A stretch of DNA of 64,000 bases from contig WOAB01000619.1 of assembly GCA_027886185.1 (NCBI GenBank), positions 2,728,001 through 2,792,000 of the forward strand, written 5' to 3'. Origin of the DNA: Rheum nobile (lineage: Eukaryota > Streptophyta > Magnoliopsida > Caryophyllales > Polygonaceae). The notes under the pieces are model-generated. The model searched no databases, had not been told where the DNA came from, and saw nothing but the letters and a program-made list of their open reading frames with translations. The translations under genes and the position numbers were made by a program. Positions 23,350 to 33,175 of this stretch are shown piece by piece; position 1 is the stretch's first letter, and every line of letters begins with the position of its first letter.

Positions 23350-24780
23350 ATTCTTTTGTTGGGGTGCTGCTGGAGCAGAAAGTTAACGCAACAAAATACA
23401 ACAGATGTATGAAGAAAAATTCATCAGTCATCATCTATCAAGAGGTCCAAGGCTGGCATGCATAACAAGTTTACAAAAAAGGCAGACGTTGCAGTTACAA
23501 TTGTTTAATGGACTGCGAAAGGCAGATTTGCATAATATGTTTGCAAGAAGACTAAGCTTATTGTATGTAATCTGACTGCTCAAGGGTGCTCTGAACTTCC
23601 TATAGCTCACGTACCTGCAATGAAAACCAAGATAAGAGTAAGTCAAGGTAATCAACTGTGGAATCTACTGAGCCGCTAATAACAGTAAAATCTAACACTT
23701 CGCTTTTATGGTGCATGTAAATCAGATGAAGGTGCGAGAGAATTGCCAGACACAACAGCAGAAATCACAGGCCAAAGAAACTAGTATTTCCACCCACCAA
23801 GCCCAAGCACCATCACCACCACCGTAAGCCAAACAATTCAAATTTGTTTGGTGTCATGCTAATATGTTTTTGCTGATGAGGTCATTTACAAGGTGAAAAA
23901 CATGTTGACAAGGTGGTCATAAGACCTTTGCTTACCCTGCAAAATAATAGCCCCTAAAGTTTTATCAAAATGAACCTAACTAAATGAAGCAAACAGTATA
24001 AACCGAAACCTTTTCCAAACCGCAGTTGCTACTCAAACAGCATCACCATGACACCAAAAAAATAAACAGACTGAGACATACTTCTGATCACAGTCAGCAC
24101 GAAAATTTCACTTTACAGGTTCTGTTGCTTGGTCCCCTTCTCTGAAATAGGGGGCCATGGCAAAATAATTGATATGAAAACATGAGCAAAGCGAGTATGC
24201 GATAAGAAACAGAGATTAGATAGGTTAGAAGTTCAGGTTCCAACAATCCAACCCATCCCTACCCCTCTTCCCTCTAAAGTCTAAATTGTTGTTTATTAAC
24301 AAGTTCCAGTGCGCTTCTTATACCTTAGCTTTCGTATGCAATGAAGAACTCTAATATCAGCCATATCAAAAAATAAAGTAGCAACAATGGCCATGAGACA
24401 ATAACTGAGTATTGTATAAACAAAAAGGAACAAATAAGGGAACCTACATTTGCCATCAAACTCGACTCGATCATTTTGATGACTTTGCAGCGTGCACCAT
24501 CACCCATCTTTACAATTCCTCCCTATAAATCCAAAGCCCAAAGACCAATTGCTACTTAAAGCACGAACTAATCAGAAAATAAAAATGAGCAGCGAAGATT
24601 ACATCTATGTTCCATACTTCAATTTATACTTATCATACACAAATGACACATAAGTTATCAGCAAAGAACTTAGGGCAACTAGGATTTACAACAAGCAACC
24701 ATAGGGGGAAAACACAAATACAAACATCAAGCGTTAACATTTATATCATTAGAACCAGAAACGGACTCACGAAGATAATA
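23350..24780. other. 3' flank of the NOXY2-like gene
   Basis: No coding region supported. The minus-strand frame at 24325-24507 has a hydrophobic tail but no recognisable family. This stretch may hold untranslated downstream exons of the gene at 24781-25197, which cannot be decided without transcripts. Confidence 0.35.
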
Positions 24781-25197
24781 TTATCGATCCTGACAAGTGC
24801 GGCGAAAGGTACCATGGAAGAGCTCACAGCAAGCCCGCGCTCCAGCCGGCAGGTGAGAAGTGGCCGCCGCGGTACTTACTAGCGGAAGAAACGAATAAAT
24901 CACTCCTAATTCTCCCCAATTCCTACATTGATAGACAATAATAAGCAATCAGCCTCCAAAATTCTCACAAATACAATGAAATTAAATCAGAAAAACACGA
25001 TAATTGACAGATTCATCATGCCTTATCAAACAAAGAAAAGAATAAGATTTCCTAAAGGACCTCGTAGAGGAAGCGGGAAAGCGGAGGCCGGGGCGGCGAC
25101 GGTGGAGGCGAGGGGCGGAGACGGACGGAGGACGTAAACGCGGAGATCTGGCCGCGGAAAGGAGCGATCTCGACAGCGAACCGTAGCGTCCCGCCAT
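24781..25197 (-). CDS. NOXY2-like small mitochondrial protein, two exons
   Basis: Exon 1 25197-25061 from ATG (MAGRYGSLSRSLLSAARSPR) and exon 2 24922-24781, ending at TAA 24781-24783. The intron is 138 bp (25060-24923) with GT and AG ends, and the product is 92 residues. The N-terminus is rich in Arg, Ser, Ala and Pro with no acidic residues, as in a mitochondrial presequence. Exon 2 gives ELGVIYSFLPLVSTAAATSH and a tail ACCELFHGTFRRTCQDR. These resemble the conserved LPLHSA and C-terminal segments of plant NONRESPONDING TO OXYLIPINS 2-like proteins, whose molecular role is poorly known. The splice choice rests on this resemblance. No stop or frameshift was seen, so it is the best candidate for an intact host gene here. 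Confidence 0.6.
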
Positions 25198-25440
25198 TGT
25201 TGCTGGCCTTTTCTCTCTCTGGTCTGGTTGCTGCTTTCTTCTCTCTGCAGGTCGCGGTGTTTAACGGCTCAGTGCTCACCTCTGCTCGAGCGTGAGGGTT
25301 TTGGGATGGTTTATGTTCTTGCAAGAATTACATTCGGGGGCCTCTTCACATTAATATATCAATACTAAGACCAAAACTATTTGCAATGTAGGACCATTAT
25401 TGTTAACAACCTAACTTTTTTACCTTACTCTTTTCGGAGG
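25198..25440. promoter_or_regulatory. Upstream region of the NOXY2-like gene
   Basis: Pyrimidine-rich sequence with CTCTCT runs in both strands sits just upstream of the ATG, as in many plant 5' UTRs. No convincing TATA box was identified. Confidence 0.3.
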
Positions 25441-26102
25441 TGTCTAGAGTTCGATTTTATAACTTGGGCTGTTCAGCGGTTCATTTGAACCGTTCAACCG
25501 GCGGTTTTGGAATCGCCCAAAATCGTCTGAAACCGTAAACGTAATCGAATCGAAACCGGAATCAACTAAAATCGTTCGAGGCCGGTTTCGGTTTTGGTTC
25601 ATGATTTTATAGAATCGTGGAACCGGCGGTTTGAAGCGGTTCAGAACCGGCAGTTTCAAACCGTTTCAAAACCGTCAATTTCAAACTTATTAGCTACGTG
25701 AATTTCCATCATAAAGGTAAAAGGACTACGTGGATTTTGATTTCTCTAACCCGGAGAGAACACGTAAGCAATTTAATTATGTTCAAACCCTTTATTTTTC
25801 CAATTTTTCCCTTATAATTTTGTATAAAGACAAATGCTTATTATATTTGTTAGTTTAAGAATATATTTTATAATTAAAATATAAAGATTAAATGATTAAT
25901 GTTAATATTTTTTTATATTCAACTTTTTTTTGGATATTTTTTATAAAAAATATTAATTTGTATCCGGTTCGGAACCGGATCCGGAACTGCAACCGAAACC
26001 GGAACCGACAAAACCGGATGGAATGGGACTTGATTGGTTCCGGTTTCGGTTCATGATTTTTTGAAACCGGAACCGGCGGTTTCAGAACCGTGAACATCTC
26101 TA
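25441..26102. repeat. GGTTC/GAACC-rich degenerate repeat, hAT-MITE-like
   Basis: Dense in CGGTTC/GAACCG and CCGGTTTC motifs in both orientations at 25465-25690 and 25960-26095, with an AT-rich centre. The ends resemble each other as inverted repeats: GGGCTGTTCAGCGGTTC at the left, and at the right the complement of AGAGATGTTCACGGTTC. This is the pattern of hAT-type MITEs such as the one at 30220-30602. No matching 8-bp target duplication was found, so the boundaries are uncertain. Confidence 0.45.
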
Positions 26103-26212
26103 AGCCCAGCGACGTACCATTTGATGTCATTTTAACATTTTTGTCTAGATGTTTGATGTTTAGGTTCAATTGAACTTTCCGACACATTGTTTGAAACGTT
26201 TGTTTCATGACG

Positions 26213-26268
26213 ATTTTGTCGTGGTAAATTATCCGGATTCCATTTTGTCGTGGTAAATTATCCGAACT
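26213..26268 (+). repeat. 28-bp direct tandem repeat
   Basis: Two adjacent copies of a unit containing TTTTGTCGTGGTAAATTATC, differing by a few bases. No function inferred. Confidence 0.75.
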
Positions 26269-26401
26269 CGGTGATCCACACAAGCCTCCTTACGATGGGT
26301 CAGCTTATGCTCAATTATTGCTGCTAAACACTCTAATTCTTGTTACAAAAAAAAAAAATTGACGTCTTTGTTTCGCTTGAGCAAACACCAAGCCAACATT
26401 T

Positions 26402-26823
26402 CAGCGTAGATGATTAGCAAGTGGTGAAGCCACCACTTGTTAAAGGGAGATTTCGGGTTCGATTTTCCACTCCAACAACCTACAGGCAATATTATGGCCT
26501 TGTTTCTGGGAAGGATTGGGGTGTTGCGGCCTGCAGACCTGTTACGCGGAGCTAGGGAGGTGTGGCCCTGGGTCTTGGCCAGGGATTGTGGCTCCTGGCC
26601 CTGTGGTCCAGGAGACCTGGTCTATCGCGTAATAACAAAAGTCTGGACCAGGATCCGGGCCACAACCCCCTGGCTCCGCGTAACAGGCCTGCAAGCCGCA
26701 ACACCCCAACCCTTCCCAGGAACAAGGCCACAACCTTGCATGTAGGTTGTTGGAGGGGGAAATCGAATCCGAGACCTTCATTTAACAAGTGGTGGCTTCA
26801 CCACTTGCTAACCATCTACGCTG
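26402..26823. mobile_element. Foldback element: large GC-rich palindrome
   Basis: The left end CAGCGTAGATGATTAGC and the right end (complement CAGCGTAGATGGTTAGC) begin inverted arms of nearly 200 bp each that meet near 26610. Nested inside each arm tip is a second perfect palindrome, CAAGTGGT and ACCACTTG. This is foldback/MITE architecture. No target duplication was recognised. Frames read through it are not genes. Confidence 0.7.
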
Positions 26824-27013
26824 CTCCAACAACCTACCGGCAAGGTTGTGGCCTTGTTTCTGGGAAGAGTTGGGGTGTTGCGGTCTGCAGGCCTATTACG
26901 CGGAGCCAGGGATTGTGGCCCGGATCCTGGTCCAGGGTTGTAGCCCTGGGTCTTGGCCAGGGGTTGTGGCTCTTGGCCCTGTGATCCAGGAGACCTAGTC
27001 TACAGCGTAATAA
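26824..27013. repeat. Extra half copy of the foldback arm
   Basis: Starting CTCCAACAACCTACCGG immediately after the palindrome, it repeats the left-arm sequence (GGTTGTGGCCTTGTTTCTGG and onward) up to the AGCGTAATAACAG segment. It holds two segments found separately in the two arms, so it may preserve a more complete arm. Confidence 0.65.
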
Positions 27014-27134
27014 CAGTAAACAAGAAAGAAAAATAAATCTATAGACCGAGAATGATTGATCATAAAAAAAGAAAAGAACAAGAGTGCGAAAGAAGTCACA
27101 GAAAGTAGAAGGGATACGCATTAATTAAGCTCAT

Positions 27135-27215
27135 GTGTATAGGGCTCGTTCGGTGAAGTTGAAGCAAATGGGTTGAAGTTGAAGCAAATTGCTTGAACCC
27201 CCATTTTCCCTTAAT

Positions 27216-27253
<38 letters not shown>

Positions 27254-27323
27254 TAAGCAATTTGCTTCATCTCTCCACTTCAACCCCATTTCATCTCTCC
27301 CTTCATCTCCACCGAACATACAC
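27135..27323. mobile_element. MITE-like inverted repeat with a 33-C tract
   Basis: The left end GTGTATAGGGCTCGTTCGGTG pairs with the right end CACCGAACATACAC. Inner arms also pair (AAGCAAATTGCTT with AAGCAATTTGCTT, CCATTTTCC near GGGTTGAAG). The loop holds 33 consecutive C at 27218-27250. It abuts the stop codon of the GRF-like gene. Confidence 0.55.
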
Positions 27324-27330
27324 ATAATCT

Positions 27331-27892
27331 CTACACAGTTCCAAAAACTACTTCACCATCATTTTCGTCATTTACATGATAAGATTCATCAACAGGAGGC
27401 ATTTCTTCAGACTCGCTTACTTGTTGCATTCTATTATTGATATCATCAAACTTAGACTGAAGTGCAGAAAGTTGTGATCTTAGCTCTTCTTTCTCGCTAT
27501 CCCAATCGTTTCTCTCTTGTTGTCTCTGAGATGTGGTGTTGTCTAATTTATGTTGGAGGTTTATGCACTCGTCACGAAGAAATATTTTCTCCTCCAGGTG
27601 TCTTTCCCGATCAGCTGAGATTTCATCAGACCAGAGAAAAAACTCGCATTGTTGTCATTCAAGGAAGAAAGAATATTTAAGATAGTGCAAACTGGAAACT
27701 TGTCAAACAATTATGAGTTGGAAGATTAAATATGCCCAAGAATATGAAGCATACCTGAATATACGCATTCTTCGGACAATTATAGAATAAGCGGTACAGA
27801 TTTTTGGAAGTTCTTGACATCCTCAACTTTGCAGGAAGCCCACAGAAACAGGTCGGGTCAGAATCATCAGCACTGTCCACCTCATAAATTGC
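27331..27892 (-). pseudogene. GRF-type zinc finger and coiled-coil gene fragment
   Basis: Exon A (27892-27755) encodes a GRF-type zinc-finger start, CFCGLPAKLRMSRTSKN followed by RLFYNCPKNAYIQ, ending at a GT donor. Exon B (27648-27331) continues with EFFLWSDEISADRERHLEEK and a charged coiled-coil-like stretch (LRSQLSALQSKFDDINN), ending at TAG 27331-27333. The order CxCG, then CP, then C and FFxW is that of the GRF zinc finger found in many plant proteins of unknown role. The bases just before exon B are AA instead of AG, and no ATG is evident upstream of CFCG in the same exon. It is probably a decayed copy, or an exon boundary is misplaced. Confidence 0.6.
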
Positions 27893-29026
27893 CTAGCCTG
27901 CATATTTGAGTACCACTTCGGAAATAAGAGGTGTAAAGAAACAAAAAAGAACAAGAAAGTATACCAACTTAAACACCAAGTTCAATCCAAATCCATTCAA
28001 TCTGAAAGCACTCAATATTCAAGTTTGCAATTCAAAATCAACACATTAAATAGAATGTCAATCAAAATTAAAATACTTCTAGCTCATAGGCGTCAAGAAG
28101 AAGCATGTAATCGATATCAAGTTATTAACAACATAAACTATCTTCTTTCAGTTTTTCCTCCTGATCGGCAAAGGCACCAATAAACAGAAGAGGCAAAACA
28201 TATTATATATTCAATTAGCAGCCCATAAGTTTAAAACAAAACCAACAACAGCAGCAATCAACCCAGTTAAATCCTGCACAAGGGGCGTCGAGATAATGTT
28301 TCCAAAAGACCCAAAGGAGAAGAAAAGCAAAGCAAGGTTTATGAATTACGGGTCATCAGCTTCGAGTTGTTCCAAGGGAGTAAGTAGGGAAGTTGAATGG
28401 TTTTTGAGCATATAATATTCCCCATTTTGTTAAGAACCCAGGAAAAAATGGTTTGTGGATTATGCAATACGTACATCTTGGATATTTGGGTTACAGAAGA
28501 ATAAATTAGCAAGTTCAAACCCAAAACTGTAAGAAACTGTCCTCCTCTGCAATATGCTTTGCAAGCTCTCATAGTCTAGAATTCTTTTGCTCAAATTAGA
28601 GGAAAGTAAATAAACCGGCTAGCTAAAAGAGGGCAATTTATAGATGATCTACCCACAACATTGCCACTTCGCAGGTGCCAGGGACACGCAAGACAACTTT
28701 GAAAGAGTTGGTCCAGAAAGTATTGAGTAAACAAAGCCTACCTTCTACCATTTGTTATTTCTTTCTCCTTGTCCAAAACGAACCATCACCCTATCGTCGA
28801 TCTTCTATCTTCTTCCATTCATCCCCCTCTTCTCGCAAATTACACAGGAAACATACGGCTGAGGCTAAAGAAAAGTCAAAGGAAGAGGAGAATTTGCTCG
28901 GGTGTTGTTTTTTAGCACATAGTAAAATCTCCAATTAACGCACTATAAATTAGTAGCGCGGAAGAGGTGAATTTGCTCGGGTGTTGATTATAGGAAAGGG
29001 AAGAAAATCGATTTTACTAAAATCTG
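27893..29026. other. No gene recognised
   Basis: AT-rich sequence. A 23-bp phrase (AATTTGCTCGGGTGTTG core) occurs twice, near 28890 and 28968. The frame at 28675-28938 has no recognisable domain. Confidence 0.4.
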
Positions 29027-29035
29027 CTATATGTG

Positions 29036-29481
29036 AGACCGAACTGTGTACATGATGGTATTGTCATCAATGATATTAAGAGCTCGTTCTTCAGCCTCGG
29101 TGTTGAAAATAAAGCTTGGGAATACAATAGTGATGTCCCTGATTTGGATCAGTACTGTCACTTGCATTCCAAAGTTCAGAAAGTATGCAAGTTTACTTAC
29201 ATTGAACAAGTTGATTGCTAACACTCTCACAATGAATTGTTTTACTTATTTCATCAGATGAAGTTGCATGATGATGGTTTCATTTGTTTTATATCACAGT
29301 CATCTTCCTTCTTTTTTCACACTAGAAAATTCACACATCAGAGAATTTATGTACACAAAGGCCTTCTTAAGTGATTTCATAATATTCCCAAATCCGAGGC
29401 ATAGGTGATAAAAAGGACATAAGACTTCCATTCATCTTTGTTGATTCTTCCATCCTTGTCAGTATCGGAATCAACAAATGT
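29036..29481 (-). pseudogene. Calcineurin B-like (CBL) gene, last exons, degenerate
   Basis: The 29481 exon encodes a perfect EF-hand loop, DTDKDGRINKDE, preceded by TFVDS and followed by WKSYVL. The last exon (from about 29134 down to TAG near 29036) encodes DITIVFPSFIFNTEAEE after a CAG acceptor. Both segments, in this order, match the C-terminal part of plant CBL calcium sensors. The stretch between them is garbled by small indels and has no GT donor where expected (AAGGCC). The acceptor before 29481 reads AA rather than AG. The first exons are missing upstream. A remnant rather than a working calcium sensor. Confidence 0.62.
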
Positions 29482-29858
29482 TTGAAAAAATGCAAGCAAA
29501 TTCATGAATAATGAACTCATATTATATGTCCATTTTAGGGACCAAATTGCTTCTAATTGCATATTTTATGTTCGAAAGAAGCCTTACTACTAATGCTAAT
29601 AGCACTATACTCTTAACTTAGGTGGCTTTACATTATCTTTTCTCAAAGCAAATGAAAATTGAATAAAGGATAAACACTAAGGCAAGTTACTGTACAATGT
29701 CTTTCTTTAATGTGAAAAGGTCGAACTAGAAGTCACTTTTGGTTAATATTTGATTATGTAGAAGGGAGTTTAACAAAGGAAAAGTGGAGAAATAGATTCA
29801 CTTCTCCTGCTTGGAACCTTGCTGAATTTTTTTATGGACAATGGTGTTATTAGAGAGA
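29482..29858. other. Flank between the CBL remnant and the Pack-MULE
   Basis: AT-rich, with no supported feature. It ends at the left 9-bp target duplication of the Pack-MULE (29859-29867). Confidence 0.4.
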
Positions 29859-29867
29859 TAGACTTTT

Positions 29868-30068
29868 GAGAAAATTGCGGGAAACCACTCGTTAAACACA
29901 CGATTTTTAGTGGAACCACCCGTTATAGGTGAAATTATTTTAAACCACCAATAAAGTCATTCCGTTAGCGATGAACCACCATTGATCCAATTCCGTCAGT
30001 TTGGCCGTTAAAAAGTATGAAAAGACAAAAATGCCCTTAGGTTTTTGAAAAAATTACAAGAATAATTG
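29868..30068 (+). repeat. Left TIR of the Pack-MULE
   Basis: About 200 bp, starting GAGAAAATTGCGGGAAACC. Inverted match to 31346-31546 with scattered substitutions. Confidence 0.88.
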
Positions 30069-30219
30069 CCTATATTACCTTTGGCTCTTCTTCCATATTG
30101 GAATAGAGGTACGAGCAACACAACAATGGCATTTGAAAAATTAAGGAATTGAAATTCAAAGTGTGAGGAGCATAATTGAGGAATTGGATCAAGGGTGGAT
30201 CCCTCAATAGAATCATTAG

Positions 30220-30602
30220 TAGGGGTGTTCATCCGGTCTGGTCCGATGGACTGGATTTTACCAAAAGTCCGGACCGGACCTATTCGGTCCGGTCCTGGAC
30301 CGGTTTAGATCGGATTTTATTTTTAAAAAAATAATTTAAATTCTTATTTAAAATCTATAAAAAAAATATGTAAAAAACATATATACTCCTAACTTATTAA
30401 ATTAAGAAAAATATCTATAAAAAAATACATATAAATCTCCAAAAAAACATATAAAAACATATAAATTAAAAAAAATCCGATTTATCGGTCCGGACCGGTT
30501 TTTTTCCGGGTTTGGACCGGACCGGAACCGGATTAAGGAAATTATCTCGATCGGAGACCGAATCGTATTTTCACCGGTCCGGTCCGATTTTGAACAGTCC
30601 TA
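30220..30602. mobile_element. Nested hAT-type MITE
   Basis: 383 bp with ends TAGGGGTGTTCA and TGAACAGTCCTA, subterminal CCGGTCCGG-type motifs in both orientations, and an AT-rich centre. Flanked by ATCATTAG (30212-30219) and ATAATTAG (30603-30610), an 8-bp duplication with one mismatch, as expected for hAT. It lies inside the Pack-MULE and is therefore younger. Confidence 0.85.
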
Positions 30603-30715
30603 ATAATTAGCATTAGAAAAACAGAAATGTCAAGGGAATTAAGAGAAACGATAAACTGATTCAATTACAGTACTGCTACATAGGGAGAAGAGGAGAGAGA
30701 AATTAAGAAAGAAAC

Positions 30716-31168
30716 TCAAATGGAGGGTTTGGTGGCACCCCTGACCGAATTCCAGATGTGAAGAGCGGTGGTGGAAACGTGAGGCCAAACAGAGGATAAT
30801 CCACAAAAGGCGGTAGCAAAAGCAACTCCAATAGCAAGGGATTGAGGGAAGCCAGGCTTGGAATCAAGCTTCATCTCGAGAATGGCGAGACGAGCGATCG
30901 CAGTGTCGAGCTTTCTAGAAGCTTTTGACATGAATTTGTTCTTCTTCGCCTTGACGGACTTGGAGGAAGAGGAGGAGGAAATCACCCAAACCAGCATGTT
31001 TTGGAGGTCGTCGATGAGTTTGAACGAGGCTTGTTGGGAATCCATTCCTTGCGATTCGTAGTGTGAAATCAACTCTTGCGGTGTCGGAAGCGGTCGCTTC
31101 TGCTTCTCCTCCGACTACTGCATTGGAGAAATTGAAGAGAGTGGATTCGGCTTTCGCGGCTGTTGCAT
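30716..31168 (-). pseudogene. Captured plant gene of unknown function inside the Pack-MULE
   Basis: A 150-codon frame from ATG 31168 (MQQPRKPNPLSS) to a stop at 30716-30718, broken once by TAG 31115-31117. An alternative ATG at 31045 (MDSQQASFKL) lies after the stop. Visible features: TPQELISHYESQG, a helical segment with a Ser run and a KAKKNK basic patch, RKLDTAIARLAILEMKLDSK, and a weakly hydrophobic C-terminal segment (SLAIGVAFATAFCGLSS) that could be a tail anchor. The composition and the absence of transposon domains indicate an ordinary plant protein. I cannot name a family. Lack of introns could reflect the parent gene or capture. Confidence 0.6.
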
Positions 31169-31345
31169 TTTCTAGTTTTAGAATCGGGTTTGAGAAATGC
31201 CTTTAGCTCGAGGCAGCTTTAGAGCAAACTCGACGATAGCGGAAGAGGATAACTTATATTTTTATAAAATAAAGGGCAGATCCGAAAATACAATTTGGTG
31301 TTTCTTTTTTGGTCCAAATATAAAATTGGTACTTGAAATTTCATT

Positions 31346-31546
31346 AGTTATTCTTGTAATTTTTTTAAAAACCTAAGGGCATTTTTGTCTTTTCATGCTT
31401 TTTAACGGCCAAGCTGACGGAATTGGATCAAGGGTGGTTCATCGCTAACGGAATGACTTTATTGGGTGGTTTAAAATAATTTTGCCTATAACGGGTGGTT
31501 CCACTAAAAATCGCGTGTTTAACGGGTGATTTCTCGCAATTTTCTC
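31346..31546 (-). repeat. Right TIR of the Pack-MULE
   Basis: Inverted copy of 29868-30068, ending CGCAATTTTCTC and followed by the target duplication TAAACTTTT. Confidence 0.88.
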
Positions 31547-31555
31547 TAAACTTTT

Positions 31556-32340
31556 TCTATAGTTTGTCTCCCGTGGAAAATTTATCTCGACTTTGCTTTC
31601 ATTTTGTTTCATGCAATGGAAGGATTCGTTGCTTCCCTCCCCCACCCAATTGATTGTCTATATGACCTTCTTTTTCTTTCTATTGAATCCATTAAGTGAA
31701 GTTGATTATTTGCTTTGAGTCACTTTTGATTATCTATATGACCTTCTTTTTCATGCAATAGAAGTCACTTTTGATTGTCTATATGACTTTCTTTCAAATA
31801 GGTATATGCTTTGAGTTTCGTATATAAATAGAGATATCCAATTGCCTATGTGAATACTAGAATGTTCAAATTGATGTTTATAAGTGGTACAACCCCGGAC
31901 GCGTTCAGATGACTACCTCAACTAGTACACGCCTCGGATGCGTTTGTTTATAAGTGGTGCAGCCCCTCCTCAGAGGCCATCGCGTGAATCACAGGTCATA
32001 ACTTAATATTATATTTGAAATTTGAATAATGTAGGCTAGCATACCTCTACATCACTTTTTTATGTACTTGCAGGCATATAGCGAGTAGTCTCTCTCCTTC
32101 AGCCGAGGCTAGAGACAACCACTATGTCTGAGATTCCAGTCGACCTTCATTACTACAGTAGGGATGTTGTACGAGAGTTGACATGTATAGGTATAGGCGA
32201 GTATCCATCCCGATATTAATTTGATGTAGGCGGGGCTAGTAGCACAGGTGGTAATGATTGTGGTAAAGATGATGAGATGGATGTAGATAATAGAGATGGT
32301 TGACAGTCTCCGATAGCGGTACTTTTAACTAGCTACCAAA
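31556..32340. other. No gene recognised
   Basis: Contains short local duplications (GATTGTCTATATGACCTTC repeated near 31650 and 31730, TATAAGTGGT near 31880 and 31950). No coding region supported. Confidence 0.4.
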
Positions 32341-32574
32341 TGCTAATTTAGGTTTATATATTTTGTAATGTTACCTCTTTATGATTGAGGATCATCGTGC
32401 TTTTATCCAGTTACTGAATGCTAATTTTGGTTTATATATTTTGTAATGATACCTCTTTATGGTTGAGGATCATCGTGCTTTTATCCTGCTACTGAATGCT
32501 AATTAAGGTTTAGGTATTTTGTAATGATACCTCTTTATGGTTGAGGATCATCGACTTTTATTCAACTAATTTAG
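32341..32574 (+). repeat. 78-bp tandem repeat, three copies
   Basis: Units start TGCTAATT at 32341, 32419 and 32497. Each contains TTTTGTAATGATACCTCTTT and GAGGATCATCG. The last unit is slightly truncated. Confidence 0.88.
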
Positions 32575-32954
32575 GTGCTCAAATAGTTTGTGCGCACGTG
32601 TTTTGTGGTTGTGTTGTAACGAAATTCTGCGTTTTGAATGGGCAAGACATGTCTTGTAATGAATACCTTTCTTCGTTAAGCTCCTCAATTTTCCATAAAA
32701 ATATTATGTGGAGTTGGAACGTACAATATAAGGTCCAACTATTGGCATAGCACAAGAAGCTCAAATCATACCCTAGAACAATATAAAGTTCAGTTAATAC
32801 AGCAAAGACGTCCTAGTCATCACAAGGGAATGGAGTTGAAGTATGATGAACATTAATAGCATCTTTGTATAGCTAAAATCTCTCGCTGAATTGCTTCTCT
32901 AAACCGCTAACACCCCTTTTACAATTTTGTTGCCATGGATTATACAATTCCGAC

Positions 32955-33175
32955 AGTGGTGAATTATCATGAAGCTCTACCTACAAAAAGAGCATTGACA
33001 TTGTGTTAGTATATTTATATTAAATCAAGAAAATTTAGTATCAAACTTATGCACATATCGAAATGAAATGTTGTATGTTCGGCAGAAAAGAGCATTGACA
33101 TTGTACTCGGTTTAAACCGCTAACACTCCTTTAACAAGCTCTACCTATAAAAAGAGCATTGACATTGTATCCGGT
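32955..33175. repeat. Dispersed short repeats AAAGAGCATTGACATTGT
   Basis: The phrase AAAAGAGCATTGACATTGT occurs three times (near 32987, 33086 and 33149), with CTCTACCTA.AAA and CCGCTAACAC partners. Probably a local duplication next to the MULE remnant. Confidence 0.7.

Larger units (their letters stand above)
29868..31546. mobile_element. Pack-MULE-like element carrying a host-type gene
   Basis: Terminal inverted repeats of about 200 bp (29868-30068 and 31346-31546) begin GAGAAAATTGCG. They are flanked by a 9-bp duplication, TAGACTTTT (29859-29867) against TAAACTTTT (31547-31555), eight of nine matching. Long TIRs with a 9-bp duplication are diagnostic of Mutator-like elements. There is no transposase inside. 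The 1.3-kb interior contains an intronless host-type coding sequence (30716-31168) and a nested hAT MITE (30220-30602). The low TIR divergence suggests recent activity driven in trans. Confidence 0.88.

Noticed and set aside
24325..24507. Minus-strand ORF with a hydrophobic C-terminus, considered as a membrane microprotein
   Set aside because: No recognisable family, no clear promoter or conservation evidence; lies in the putative 3' region of the NOXY2-like gene.
25441..26102. Complete hAT MITE call with target duplication
   Set aside because: The ends look similar but no 8-bp duplication was found and the inverted arms are degraded; kept only as a degenerate repeat.
26437..26998. Several Pro/Gly-rich ORFs on both strands
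   Set aside because: They read through the foldback palindrome and mirror each other; no domain features.
27189..27440. ORF with a polyproline run (and polyglycine on the other strand)
   Set aside because: Produced by the 33-C homopolymer and MITE sequence; overlaps the GRF-like gene in antisense.
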